Positions 26,237-35,330 of a DNA stretch of 64,000 nt are shown here, piece after piece. Within the stretch, counting starts at the first letter, position 1; the number at the start of each line of letters is the position of its first letter. The notes beneath the pieces are model-generated. The model did no database searches and was not told where the DNA came from. It saw only the letters and a program-made list of their open reading frames with translations. The translations under genes were made by a program, and so were the position numbers. The DNA comes from a virus. Location: IMG/VR virus record IMGVR_UViG_3300023110_001773, positions 101,638-165,637 of that record, one strand, 5' to 3'.

Positions 26237-26911
26237 CTAGGCAGCAGATGTCAATACCTCAGCCTCATATAAATCACGACATTCTAGTAAATAATCCACA
26301 TAATCGTCTCGTTTTTTGACAAATATCTGTGGTTCATCGTCTTGAACACCAATAATTACTACGCTTTTGTCAATAGGAATGCCAGTACGTTCCTCAAACA
26401 TAATTGCATAGGCAGAACACTGTGCAAAGTAGTTTTGAATATACTGTTCTTTCTTTGGTTTGGATGAGGTTTTGAAGTCTATGATGGAGAGTCTGCCGTC
26501 AAATTCTGCAATGCAGTCACACTGTCCGGCGAGACGGAGATGTTCACTGTATAGAAACTCTTCGACACAATGGATGTTGTCGATTCTATCAATGATAGGT
26601 TTCATCTTATTAAACATATCAATTTCAACAAAAGAGAGTTTGTCAAAACTCAACTCTTTGTTATTCACATAATCTTCGCAAACAGCGTGAATTTTCGTAC
26701 CACGAACAGAAGCTTGTTTGCTAATTCTGTTTGCCTTTTCTTCACCGACACGTTTGCGCCAAGCCTTGATGCCTGGTTTACTTTTGTGGCCGAGGACAGT
26801 GGTGACAGACGGGAATCTGACACCACTATCGGTTTTGTACATTCTTTTGCCTTCATAGTTTTCCCTAATTAACGAGGGAAGACTATAACTTCTTTCAACA
26901 TGATTAAACAT
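26237..26911 (-). CDS. PD-(D/E)XK exonuclease (RecB/Cas4/MGME1-like)
   Basis: The product has 224 residues. The nuclease motifs are in order: RGTKIHAVCEDYVN (His/Glu region, 71-84), E118 in CVEEFLYS, D132 in AGQCDCIAEF and D145-F-K147 in LSIIDFKTS. Q161-x3-Y-like helices follow (QNYFAQCSAYAIMFEE). No iron-sulfur cysteine set of Cas4 is seen. Marine T4-like phages carry such a nuclease near gp32/phoH; a role in DNA recombination or host DNA breakdown is likely. It has its own sigma70-like promoter. Confidence 0.85.
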   Translation of the reverse strand: MFNHVERSYSLPSLIRENYEGKRMYKTDSGVRFPSVTTVLGHKSKPGIKAWRKRVGEEKANRISKQASVRGTKIHAVCEDYVNNKELSFDKLSFVEIDMFNKMKPIIDRIDNIHCVEEFLYSEHLRLAGQCDCIAEFDGRLSIIDFKTSSKPKKEQYIQNYFAQCSAYAIMFEERTGIPIDKSVVIIGVQDDEPQIFVKKRDDYVDYLLECRDLYEAEVLTSAA

Positions 26912-26938
26912 AAATTAGATACCTACAAATATTCACCT

Positions 26939-26967
26939 ATCATACTATACTTATAACCAAATGTCAA
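26939..26967 (-). promoter_or_regulatory. sigma70-like promoter for the exonuclease gene
   Basis: TTGACA (26962-26967), 17-bp spacer, TATGAT (26939-26944). The -35 overlaps the phoH stop codon. Start of transcription would be about 20 nt before the exonuclease ATG. Confidence 0.75.
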
Positions 26968-27722
26968 GCGGCTGAATCTTCGTATTTCATTCTCGCAATT
27001 AGATATTCTTTGACGAGATCGCTGCGAACAATATCGTCAGTGTCGAATTCAAACATTCTGAAAGAAGGCATATTTTCGGCAATCACCATAAACTTCTGCA
27101 AACCAGACATGTCGTTTCTGTTTTTATAAAGATCAGTCTGTCTGAAATCACCACAGAAGATAATCTTACTATTGACTCCGACTCTGGTCATGATGGAATT
27201 GAGTTCCATATCATTCATGTTTTGACATTCGTCAACGATAACAATGGTGTTGTCTAGTGTTAGTCCACGGACAAAAGATGTGATCATGAAATCAAGATAT
27301 TTTTGTTCGACTAACCTTTGAAAGGCCTGTTGTTTGGTGGGAAAGAGTTCTTCGCACATGGAAATGTACGGACTCATATAAACTTCGGATTTTTCTTTTT
27401 CGTCTCCAGGCAAGTGTCCGATTTCTCTGGAAGGAACTGCTGATCGTACTAATATAACTTTCTTGTAAAACCCCCCTTTATTTAAAACTTCTTCTAGTGC
27501 CTTGTATAGTGCAATAAAGGTTTTTCCTGTACCAGCAGCACCGTGTAATATCATTGCTTTTGAACCAGATTGATACTGAGAGAAGAATTGACCCTGTGTT
27601 TCTGTCATTGCATCAATAGTAACTAAATCTTCTATTCGCATCTTCAGTCCAGTACTAGGCGAACCGTTCCTTTGATTTTGGCTGTCCTCAATCAGATGAA
27701 GATTAGATTTTCGTTTTGGCAT
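26964..27722 (-). CDS. phoH: PhoH-like ATPase
   Basis: The product has 252 residues. Walker A GAAGTGKT is at 61-68 and Walker B VIVDE at 161-165. LVRSAVPSREIGHLPGDEKE and IIFCGDFRQTDLYK are hallmarks of PhoH. This gene is a widely used marker of marine phages; its job in infection is unsettled. It stands alone between a hairpin-rich spacer and the exonuclease promoter, with GGAAAC before the ATG. Confidence 0.95.
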   Translation of the reverse strand: MPKRKSNLHLIEDSQNQRNGSPSTGLKMRIEDLVTIDAMTETQGQFFSQYQSGSKAMILHGAAGTGKTFIALYKALEEVLNKGGFYKKVILVRSAVPSREIGHLPGDEKEKSEVYMSPYISMCEELFPTKQQAFQRLVEQKYLDFMITSFVRGLTLDNTIVIVDECQNMNDMELNSIMTRVGVNSKIIFCGDFRQTDLYKNRNDMSGLQKFMVIAENMPSFRMFEFDTDDIVRSDLVKEYLIARMKYEDSAA

Positions 27723-27782
27723 AGTTGTTTCCTGACTCTTGATTAATTAATTTTAGGCTATAACAATACTATGGGGTTTGAT

Positions 27783-27875
27783 CCTCCTGTGAGGTGAGTT
27801 TTTTTGAAGCGTAGTCTTGGAGAAGACACGGAAATAATCCGTGAATAAAGAGGGCAAAAGAACAACTCCATGCCC
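27783..27875 (-). other. cluster of short hairpins behind the modification operon
   Basis: The 213-bp spacer between the 109-residue ORF and phoH holds consecutive short hairpins: GGGCA/TGCCC (27852-27875), CACGGA/TCCGTG (27827-27843, loop of 5), GTCTT/AAGAC (27814-27827, loop GGAG) and CCTC/GAGG (27783-27794). On the minus strand the first two are followed by T-rich tracts, so weak tandem terminators of the long operon are the simplest reading. A structured leader of phoH is the alternative. Confidence 0.4.
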
Positions 27876-27936
27876 TGTAAAGGTGTGAGAGGTAAGATAC
27901 TTTGTTTTCGGTTAAGTGTCTTATCATTAAATGTAT

Positions 27937-28245
27937 TTATGAAAATTCCGAGTGCAAAGCAGATAGTGGGAGTATTTCAGTTGAATTAATAATTCTAAGT
28001 ATATTCCGTTTGAATGGATCGGAAAAAATTGGACTGTCCAAACACATCCTCATTCTATCTATGGCAAATTCTGGTTCCATAGTTCGCAAGTCTTTGCGAA
28101 CCCATTTCTTATTGTCATCCATATCATCTGATATATTTAAGCATATCAAAACAATTGAAATGTCGTCCTCTGTATATAAATTGATTCTATATCCAGTTGG
28201 TTCGGATGATCTTTTATTAGGAAACTTTATTACATTGTCTTTCAT
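27937..28245 (-). CDS. conserved small phage protein, unknown
   Basis: From the ATG at 28245 the product has 102 residues and begins MKDNVIKFPNKRSSEP, a start common in small T4-like marine phage proteins. An ATG at 28266 would overlap the preceding gene. The body is mixed alpha/beta with SIVLICLNISDD and a conserved-looking DRMRMCLDSPIFSDPFKRNI. No membrane segment. It is the last gene of the long minus-strand operon. Function unknown. Confidence 0.65.
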   Translation of the reverse strand: MKDNVIKFPNKRSSEPTGYRINLYTEDDISIVLICLNISDDMDDNKKWVRKDLRTMEPEFAIDRMRMCLDSPIFSDPFKRNILRIINSTEILPLSALHSEFS

Positions 28246-28250
28246 TTTTC

Positions 28251-29102
28251 TTATACTTTTAAACAATCAGCTAAATGCTCTCCCCACTCTATGTGAGCCT
28301 GTAAACACGGATGTCCTCTGGGCATTCGCTTGTCTCCATGTTTATCATTATATTCAGAGAAAACCTTATCCGTTATCATATGTCTATTTATCTCTTTTTC
28401 GATAAAAAGAAGATTATCTTTGTATTCATAATCAAGGTGTTTAAGTTGTTCATGTTTCTTCAAATAAACTTTTTCAAAATATTGTACATTAATTCTTTCA
28501 AGACACTCAACAAAAATAACAGGTATATTATTCCTGTTAGCAATATACAAAATGTCTCTGAGATTATTCATATACTCATAAAAATGAATCCATGAGTGTC
28601 TTTCTCTGAAATATTTTAAAGCAAACTCATGATCACCCCCTCTATCGTGATGGGTGGGAACGACTCTATTGAAAGCACATCCCCTATATCTTTCGTCTAT
28701 GTTACTCCTGCCAATTTCTGCCCAATGTTCTAGTGAATGAAAACCAACTTCTCGAAAAAACCCAGTAGTTCCAAACATACAGAGATGTGTATCAGAAATT
28801 TTTTCATGAATTACATCATTGAAAAATTGTGATCGCATATTATCAATAGAGTTGCCCCTTTGACCTCTATTGTAAACATTAGTTATTCCCAATTTATTAC
28901 AAAGGTGTTGTGGATACGCAAGTTGTTTTTCTATCTTTTCGTGTTTTTGACTCAATAACTCACGTTGGTCTGAGTCTTCGCATTTTCCAATTAGGGGCAA
29001 AAATTCTTCATTTGCTAGTTCTTCTCCAGCAGTAAAAGAACATCCATAAAAATGAATACCATTTATCTTTATTACGTCATCCAAGTATTTTACGGGGTAC
29101 AC
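28251..29102 (-). CDS. SGNH-type hydrolase (class A)
   Basis: The product has 283 residues. Block I FYGCSFTAGEEL places the nucleophile Ser at residue 22. RGQRGNSIDNM fits the Gly/Asn blocks, and the C-terminal MPRGHPCLQAHIEWG can supply the catalytic His. SGNH enzymes remove acyl groups from or hydrolyse esters of polysaccharides and lipids, or act as O-acyltransferases. It overlaps the carbamoyltransferase gene by 13 bp and ends the modification cluster together with a small ORF. The substrate is not visible. Confidence 0.75.
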   Translation of the reverse strand: MYPVKYLDDVIKINGIHFYGCSFTAGEELANEEFLPLIGKCEDSDQRELLSQKHEKIEKQLAYPQHLCNKLGITNVYNRGQRGNSIDNMRSQFFNDVIHEKISDTHLCMFGTTGFFREVGFHSLEHWAEIGRSNIDERYRGCAFNRVVPTHHDRGGDHEFALKYFRERHSWIHFYEYMNNLRDILYIANRNNIPVIFVECLERINVQYFEKVYLKKHEQLKHLDYEYKDNLLFIEKEINRHMITDKVFSEYNDKHGDKRMPRGHPCLQAHIEWGEHLADCLKV

Positions 29103-30520
29103 ACTTTTACTCCATAGAAATTTTCAAATACATCAGCATCAATTCTATTATTTACAATTGGTTTACCCTTTATGTTCAAACTAGTATTGAGCAACATTGG
29201 ACATCCAGTTTCCTCATACCACTTAGTAAGCAACACATATAATTCTGGATGATGTGCATAACTTACTGTCTGCACTCTACTAGTACCATCCTTATGTACT
29301 ATTGCTGGATATTTTTCTGGTTCTTTACACCTAACAACTTCTTGCATGTATGGAGAATTAAAAAAGACATCAACATCGAAGTGGTGTTGTGCATCACACT
29401 GTCTAATCACTGGAGCAAAAGGTCTAAACTCCTGTCGTCTTTTTATTGAGTTTACTTTATCTTTCATATCTTGGCCTCTAGGATCAGCCAACAGAGACCG
29501 ATTACCCAAAGCACGAGGGCCAAATTCAGCTCTACCAGAAGCTACTCCGACCATCCCAGATGTCATCAATTCATGAAGTACTGCATCGACTGGATATTCT
29601 CCTTTGATGTCGTGTCCCAAATAGGCAGTTTTAAAATCAACTCTCTGTTTTGTACCAGCAAGAACTGCTCCAAGAGAAGACCCAGCATCGCCTGGATTGG
29701 GCATTATCCAATATTTTCTAAAAAAATCTGGTAACAATCTATTGGCAAGACAGTTTAGAGCACATCCACCCATAAAAACCAAATCTCTTTTGCGAGTTAG
29801 TTCTGCTGTTAAATGTAAAAGAGCACCCAACCATTTTTCATATACGGATTGCACTCCAGCAGCAACATCAAAATAGTCTTCTGGTTCTAATTCTGGTCTC
29901 CACCATTTTACTCCACGATGAAATGGTGTTTTGTTTGCAAGTAAATCTGATATTTCCTTTGAAAATCTATATTTGTCTCCATAGGCAGACATTCCCATTA
30001 GAATATATTCATCCTCATTTGCCTTCAATCCAACCCTATCAGTAAAAGCAGAGTAGAACAAACCGAGAGAATTTGGATATTTCCTAGACCAAACTAATTT
30101 GTCATTATCCCAGATGGAAGTAGTAACCCACTCACCAATTGCATCAATAACAAGAGTAGCACAATCATCAAATGGTCTAGTGTAATACCCAGCTGCAAAA
30201 TGACTACGGTGATGATTCCCCCACTTTATTTTGCACGTTGGTTGATATTTTAATTTGTCAAAATAAGACCTTGGATTTACCCAAGGATTTGGTTGTCTGG
30301 AATACAACCTTCTAGTAGCTTTGAGTATGGGGTTCTCATACCAGTACATTTTATCTGGTTCCCCATACTGCAAAGCATCATTCAACAAATTATCATTTAA
30401 ATATTTGTCATTCTTGTAACCAGAGTATCTTTCTGCATGGCTAGCAAAAACTATCTCCCCATCTTTTATGACAGAAAGAGCTGCGTCATGATAACCAGCA
30501 CTGATCCCCCAATTAATCAT
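29090..30520 (-). CDS. NodU/CmcH-family carbamoyltransferase
   Basis: The product has 476 residues. The N-terminal ASKHA-like start MINWGISAGYHDAALSVIKD, the His cluster GNHHRSHFAAGYY (H103, H104, H107), MGGCALNCLANRLL and the C-terminal GRAEFGPRALGNRSLLADPR are the family signature. These enzymes pass a carbamoyl group from carbamoyl phosphate, through carbamoyl-adenylate, to a hydroxyl of a sugar or small molecule. It is known from several marine phages. The start overlaps the stop of a 40-residue ORF. Confidence 0.93.
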   Translation of the reverse strand: MINWGISAGYHDAALSVIKDGEIVFASHAERYSGYKNDKYLNDNLLNDALQYGEPDKMYWYENPILKATRRLYSRQPNPWVNPRSYFDKLKYQPTCKIKWGNHHRSHFAAGYYTRPFDDCATLVIDAIGEWVTTSIWDNDKLVWSRKYPNSLGLFYSAFTDRVGLKANEDEYILMGMSAYGDKYRFSKEISDLLANKTPFHRGVKWWRPELEPEDYFDVAAGVQSVYEKWLGALLHLTAELTRKRDLVFMGGCALNCLANRLLPDFFRKYWIMPNPGDAGSSLGAVLAGTKQRVDFKTAYLGHDIKGEYPVDAVLHELMTSGMVGVASGRAEFGPRALGNRSLLADPRGQDMKDKVNSIKRRQEFRPFAPVIRQCDAQHHFDVDVFFNSPYMQEVVRCKEPEKYPAIVHKDGTSRVQTVSYAHHPELYVLLTKWYEETGCPMLLNTSLNIKGKPIVNNRIDADVFENFYGVKVCTP

Positions 30521-30635
30521 AGATAAATGGGTCTCTCTCCCTAATTTCTTTCATTTTCTTTTTTATTCTTCGGCGCATTTTCCAATCGTCAAACTTTTGT
30601 TTTATACCGAGAAAAAACTTTTTAATTTTTTTCAT
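30513..30635 (-). CDS. 40-residue basic protein between SGNH and carbamoyltransferase genes
   Basis: The product is a Lys/Arg-rich helix (MKKIKKFFLGIKQKFDDWKM, then RRRIKKKMKEIRERD). It starts by overlapping the preceding stop (30622) and ends overlapping the next ATG (30520), so it fills the only gap in a run of coupled genes. That makes it likely to be translated. No family recognised. Confidence 0.6.
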   Translation of the reverse strand: MKKIKKFFLGIKQKFDDWKMRRRIKKKMKEIRERDPFIYD

Positions 30636-31452
30636 ATCCCAGTTCTCCTAAAATTGTTTTTGTGATAAATTCGTTTTCTTGTTCGCCTGGATGCAGTAAA
30701 TCTCTAGCACGATATTTCAAACCCCCCAAATGAAGTCTTCCAGCTGGATTGAGGTATTTCTCAGTAATAAAGACCTCATCAAAACAATAAAATTTGGAAC
30801 CGTTTCTAGAACATACCGTTTCCAAAGCATCCATATTTTTTTGCATATTATAATTTAGATTTTCCTCATTGAGACACCATTGTGCATAAAAATCTCCGAA
30901 GTCGGAATTTAAAATTTTTGTTTCATCGGATTTTGCTGGAAGAAAATTGTGATAAAATGATATATCTCCATTTCCATTAGAAATTTTAATTTCCTTTCTC
31001 GATTTAGATACTACAAAACATATAACAAGTTTTGGTTTTAATATTGGTATCCAAAAAGACCCCAATCTATAACAAGTATCATTTGATCTGCCTGGTACAG
31101 AAAGGTTACATAAATTCATTCCCAGTTTTTTGGATATCGAATATGCAAAAGTTTTTTCAAGGGGCAACCCAATACCAGTAGTAATACTGCATCCTAGAAA
31201 AACTATATTATTATCAGAGTCATAAAAAGAAGGAGACCGAAAACCATACTCGTTAATTTCATAGGTTATATCAACGTTCTCCCATCTTTTCATAATTTCT
31301 GGGTATTTTAAAAAGTTTTCTTCATACAAACTTTTTTCGTCAGTGGGAAACCATTCTAATACGGTATTAAAATGTAGATCACCAGCAGCGCCTATGCCGG
31401 ACAACCCAAATGCAGTATTATGTTCTGTAGGAACACATTTTATTTTTTGCAT
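30622..31452 (-). CDS. SGNH-type hydrolase (class A)
   Basis: The product has 276 residues. Block I IVFLGCSITTGIGL has the Ser at residue 89. SVPGRSNDTCYRL supplies the Gly/Asn blocks, and the C-terminal D251-L-L-H254-PG is the Asp-His pair. About 80 N-terminal residues precede the core, with NEYGFRSPSF. It resembles the other SGNH gene of this operon in its GCS nucleophile block. It overlaps the UDP-sugar dehydrogenase gene by 13 bp. It probably edits acyl groups on the product of the cluster. Confidence 0.8.
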   Translation of the reverse strand: MQKIKCVPTEHNTAFGLSGIGAAGDLHFNTVLEWFPTDEKSLYEENFLKYPEIMKRWENVDITYEINEYGFRSPSFYDSDNNIVFLGCSITTGIGLPLEKTFAYSISKKLGMNLCNLSVPGRSNDTCYRLGSFWIPILKPKLVICFVVSKSRKEIKISNGNGDISFYHNFLPAKSDETKILNSDFGDFYAQWCLNEENLNYNMQKNMDALETVCSRNGSKFYCFDEVFITEKYLNPAGRLHLGGLKYRARDLLHPGEQENEFITKTILGELGYEKN

Positions 31453-32600
31453 GACCTAGTATTACCATAATGGACTACAATATGGGATTTAGTTTTTGAT
31501 TCATACGTTCTCCAAGGATCAAAAATAACTACGCCTGGGACTAATTCTTCTTCATTAATTTCATCGGACTCATGCACTCTTACAATAACATCTGCTTGAT
31601 CTATGTCTTTGGTTACATTAGTATTAAATTTTTCGACATAATGTTGCACCAAAAGACTATAACTACCATTTGTATAATCTACATGTGGTTTGTAGGAATC
31701 GGAAGTGAAATAAACTTCATACCCGTGTTCACAAATTGCTCTAGCCATATTTTCTGCTTGAACATCTCTGGCTTTCATAATCTCTGCAAAAAGATCATAT
31801 CCCAAGGATAGATTGTCAGACATGAATCTAAGTGCAATGTTGTCTCTGGGATGACATGCACCACCATCACCCATCCCAGGCTTCATGTACCCAGGCCCCA
31901 TAATCCTCTGAGTACTATCTCTCAAAGCATTTGCAACAACATCCACATCAATATTACCCTGTTGTTCTGCAACATCTTGTATCATGTTTACCAAACCGAT
32001 CTTCGCACTGATAAACGTATTGTAAAATACTTTGATGCACTCGCACTCATCCCATGTACCTATTACATATCGTGGGTCGTTTTCCATAATAGACTCATAA
32101 AACTCTTTGAGTTCTTTTGCATCACCAGTTTCAGTACCATCTTCAGTGCCGATCATAACCATCTCTGGATTCACCATATCCCATGCAACAGTTCCCATGG
32201 CAATAAGGTAGGGATTATATACAAATCGAGTGTTTGTGACTAGAGGTACAAATTCTCTGCGTACAGTGCCAGGCAAAACAGTACTGATAAGAACAAGCAA
32301 CTGATCCTTGTTCATATGATTATTTGCTTCTTCTATAACATGTTGAACAATCCCATATCCAAAGTCTTTTGGTGGTAAGTGATATGTTGGAGTCTCTCCG
32401 CCATATTCTGGATCGTGTGGGGTGGGGACAGCGACAAAAACAATATCTCTATCTGCAACAGTATCTTTGATCGTTGGTCGCATATCAATATCGGTGTCAA
32501 TCGTTGCAACATCATAAGCTACAACATCGTGTCCTTTCTCTGCAATCACCTCTCCACAGGGTTGACCCAGTTTGCCAAATCCAATAAAACCAATTTTCAT
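31440..32600 (-). CDS. UDP-glucose/GDP-mannose dehydrogenase, full length
   Basis: The product has 386 residues from the ATG at 32600. That ATG overlaps the upstream stop as ATGA; the ATG at 32624 lies deeper in the previous gene. The N-terminal Rossmann fold is KIGFIGFGKLGQPCGEVI. The catalytic Cys is in GMGDGGACHPRDN, and a C-terminal UDP-binding domain is present (ADVIVRVHESDEI; VVIFDPWRTYE). It oxidises the C6 hydroxyl of a nucleotide sugar to a uronic acid. A perfect sigma70-like promoter lies about 80 bp upstream, inside the previous gene. Confidence 0.85.
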   Translation of the reverse strand: MKIGFIGFGKLGQPCGEVIAEKGHDVVAYDVATIDTDIDMRPTIKDTVADRDIVFVAVPTPHDPEYGGETPTYHLPPKDFGYGIVQHVIEEANNHMNKDQLLVLISTVLPGTVRREFVPLVTNTRFVYNPYLIAMGTVAWDMVNPEMVMIGTEDGTETGDAKELKEFYESIMENDPRYVIGTWDECECIKVFYNTFISAKIGLVNMIQDVAEQQGNIDVDVVANALRDSTQRIMGPGYMKPGMGDGGACHPRDNIALRFMSDNLSLGYDLFAEIMKARDVQAENMARAICEHGYEVYFTSDSYKPHVDYTNGSYSLLVQHYVEKFNTNVTKDIDQADVIVRVHESDEINEEELVPGVVIFDPWRTYESKTKSHIVVHYGNTRSCKK

Positions 32601-33628
32601 AATGTTTTCAAATCCTCTATCCATTGTTTGTTTTTTGTGATTAATTCTATCATTAGATTACGATTATTTTCCAACCTATTATATATGGAAGAATAAATTC
32701 TGTCAAGTTCTTCTATGGGAGTAAGGCACACCTTTTTTAAATCCTTTACCAAGTTGTCAGTTCTTTTATCTCTATCAACATCAAGTCCAACATTGGGAAA
32801 CAAATCTTCAAAAGTATCGAATCCAAATTCTCTTAGTTTTGGATATAAGTTTCTATCCCCCAAAGCAAGAAAAGGTCTTAATCCTATAATTGGTTTAAAA
32901 ATCTTTTCGCTCAGAAAAACATCTGTATGAGCAGCACTTTCCGTAACAACATTGACAAAGTGGGAGTTCCAATGCGTTGGGTCTCCCAGAGAAATTATAT
33001 CATTTGCTATATGTTTGTCAGATAAAACTTCGTGGTCATAAAACATATTTACCAGTTCTGGTGGTCTATTTTCTTCAAGAATAATTGGGTGTTCAAAATT
33101 GTATCCGGCGTCTCTTTGTAATACAGATATGTTTCCTTTTTTATAAATTGTTTCTTGTTCAAAAATCTTATTTAACAAGTGCCTTCTATGATCATTGGGT
33201 TTGTTATTTAAACACATAAAATGATATTGTAAATTTGGTTTTGATGTGTAGCATTCATCAAAAAAATATTTTTTGTAAAAATCTATAAATTCAACCCAAA
33301 AACTGAAATAGTGTCCCTCAGAAGTGTTTCCAATATGAGTGCAATCAAATCTATATTGTAGAAATATATGAGCAGCAGTACACACTGGTTCGCAGTGTGT
33401 ATTCATCCAATCCATACCAGAATATAGAAATGCTCTTTTTTTGTCTGTAGTAATTTGCCAATCAACAAATTTTTGAAATGTTATTGGATCATTTATCCAA
33501 GTGGTATCAATAAGACAAACATCATCTGGTATAAGTTCAAGAATCCTTTTGAAAAAAACCCTGTCAAAATCTGTAATCTGGTTGTTGCCAGATTTTATTG
33601 ATGGCCCATTCGTAAAATAATCAGTCAT
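32597..33628 (-). CDS. glycosyltransferase-like protein, TEK-motif paralog 1
   Basis: The product has 343 residues. The C-terminal half has VTESAAHTDVFLSEKIFKPI (228-247), then RPFLALG and FGFDTFEDLF. The same pattern (V-T-E, T/S-E-K-x-F/Y-x-P/C, P-F/L) occurs in two more genes of this operon. It recalls the V-T-E-K segment of GT10-type fucosyltransferases, where it binds the nucleotide sugar. The N-terminal half has no motif I know. It is coupled by overlaps to its neighbours. Function as a glycosyltransferase is inferred. Confidence 0.6.
   Translation of the reverse strand: MTDYFTNGPSIKSGNNQITDFDRVFFKRILELIPDDVCLIDTTWINDPITFQKFVDWQITTDKKRAFLYSGMDWMNTHCEPVCTAAHIFLQYRFDCTHIGNTSEGHYFSFWVEFIDFYKKYFFDECYTSKPNLQYHFMCLNNKPNDHRRHLLNKIFEQETIYKKGNISVLQRDAGYNFEHPIILEENRPPELVNMFYDHEVLSDKHIANDIISLGDPTHWNSHFVNVVTESAAHTDVFLSEKIFKPIIGLRPFLALGDRNLYPKLREFGFDTFEDLFPNVGLDVDRDKRTDNLVKDLKKVCLTPIEELDRIYSSIYNRLENNRNLMIELITKNKQWIEDLKTL
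32678..32706 (-). promoter_or_regulatory. consensus sigma70 promoter inside the long operon
   Basis: TTGACA (32701-32706), 17-bp spacer, TATAAT (32678-32683): a perfect match, within the coding sequence of the TEK-motif gene and about 80 bp before the UDP-sugar dehydrogenase start. Confidence 0.65.
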
Positions 33629-35330
33629 ATAATCTTAGTTCATTAAAAATATTTCTATGTTCAGCGATACGAACAGAAGAACAGTTTTTAAAATGTTCGT
33701 AGTTTCTATAGAGTTTAGGTCTGACCGACTCGTACAGTCTAAATTTTTCTGCATGGGTTAGTGTTTTCCATCTTTCTAAATTTCTAATAATATGTGACAT
33801 TCTTTTCTTCGGGTTTAAAATAGAATCATACGTCTCATCAAACATTTCTGGAAATGTTTCGTACCCCATATCTCTGAGGTGTTCTAATGTGCCTGGTGAA
33901 CCCACTACCATGAATGGAATTCTATAAGCAAAACACTTATAAATCTTCTCTGTAATCTGCAAACAATTACTATCATCTAAACCGAAAAGAGTTTCACTAA
34001 CTAAAGCAAAAAATGATTTTCTGTAGTGATCCAACGTGATCCTTCTATCATCTTTGGTCACCGAGTCCGTATTGATGTCAATAGATATAATATCATTTTT
34101 ATGCCAAAATTTATAGAAAAATTCTCGTTGTGTTTCAAATTCCATGATCGTGTTGGGCGCAGTCCACTCGTTAGAAACCCAATCTTCTATAGTATCTTCC
34201 CTGTATTCAGATTTAGTATAAAAATATTTGAACTTCCAATAAAGTTCTGGATGTTCTTCTGGGTTCTCGTCTCTGGCTAAAAAACTAATGTAAGAGTTAT
34301 TATTGTCATATCCCAATCTAAATAATTCAGAGACAATTACTGGTCTATGGGGTCTTACTCTTGCATTCAGGCAGATCAAATCTCTTTCTTTTTCCGTGGA
34401 TGGGGGGACATCTGCCATAACTTCATCAAGTCTGATATCTCTATATTCGTCTGCCCATTGCAATCTAGGCCAGCCGGGTTTATTGGTATCTTGTTTAGAT
34501 TTTTTAACTTGTTCTGGTAAATCTTCAAACTCGATGTAAGCATCTCGATGTTTGGAACAATGATAATCACCAAAACTTTCAACAGATTTGTACTTATCAA
34601 AGTTGTGGGAAGGATTGAATCTCCAACAAGTTCTGGAAACATATTGTTTGAAGTAATGTTCATGGAAAAAATCAATGCCAAAACATTTTTTAAATTCAAA
34701 TTCTATTTCTGGATTGGCCCTCTTCCACCTGTCAAAGTTTTTTTGTACATTAAAATCACCGTAGATAAAATAATGTACTCCTCCACTTAGGTCATAATCT
34801 ACAATTTTTTTAACAAGTCTAGTCATCCAAGGATTATCGTTGACAACATCTCTCAAAGATGCCATCCCAAATCCCTCGTGCGGAAACCAGAAAACCATTG
34901 CCATCTTTCTTTCTCTAACCATCTGCAAGGCATGATGATTACATCCACAGAAAATGTCTTCTACGTTCACATGTACTTGTACAATTTCTATGAAATAAAG
35001 GTTGTCTCTGTCAACGTAAGTATCATTCCAATCAGAAATATCTTTCATTTCAAATGGAATGCCCATTCTTTCATAAAGGTCAACAATATCAGTAGGGCCG
35101 AAACAAACTTTATTATGTGGGTCTGATGAACTATTTTTTTGTGGATATTCGCCTTTAGCCAACTCCCTTATAGGGGGCAGTTTATCAAACCAGAGGATAG
35201 GGGGTTGGTTAGAAATTTTTCTGGGATTAGTTTTAAGTACAGATATCTCTTTTCTAAGAGATTGTACTTCATCCAGAACTTTTTGTAATAAAGTCTGGAT
35301 ATTCCCAAGGTCTGTTTCTGATGCCGCCAT
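33621..35330 (-). CDS. glycosyltransferase-like protein with coiled-coil N-terminus, TEK-motif paralog 2
   Basis: The product has 569 residues. A coiled coil at about 8-33 (IQTLLQKVLDEVQSLRKEIS) overlaps the end of the upstream gene by 62 bp. Two parts follow. The last 200 residues repeat the operon's shared pattern: VSETLFGLDDSNCLQITEKI, then IPFMVVGSPG and GYETFPEMFDETYDSI. The middle part has HEGFGMASLRDV and LICLNARVRPHRP segments. It is probably a nucleotide-sugar-dependent transferase of the same family as its two paralogs. The start codon is uncertain. Confidence 0.6.
   Translation of the reverse strand: MAASETDLGNIQTLLQKVLDEVQSLRKEISVLKTNPRKISNQPPILWFDKLPPIRELAKGEYPQKNSSSDPHNKVCFGPTDIVDLYERMGIPFEMKDISDWNDTYVDRDNLYFIEIVQVHVNVEDIFCGCNHHALQMVRERKMAMVFWFPHEGFGMASLRDVVNDNPWMTRLVKKIVDYDLSGGVHYFIYGDFNVQKNFDRWKRANPEIEFEFKKCFGIDFFHEHYFKQYVSRTCWRFNPSHNFDKYKSVESFGDYHCSKHRDAYIEFEDLPEQVKKSKQDTNKPGWPRLQWADEYRDIRLDEVMADVPPSTEKERDLICLNARVRPHRPVIVSELFRLGYDNNNSYISFLARDENPEEHPELYWKFKYFYTKSEYREDTIEDWVSNEWTAPNTIMEFETQREFFYKFWHKNDIISIDINTDSVTKDDRRITLDHYRKSFFALVSETLFGLDDSNCLQITEKIYKCFAYRIPFMVVGSPGTLEHLRDMGYETFPEMFDETYDSILNPKKRMSHIIRNLERWKTLTHAEKFRLYESVRPKLYRNYEHFKNCSSVRIAEHRNIFNELRLYD

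Noticed and set aside
27902-28405. Long plus-strand ORFs across the minus-strand operon (for example here and at 35434-36099 and 31851-32243)
   Set aside because: They are antisense shadows of well-supported minus-strand genes, with no ribosome binding sites or family features.
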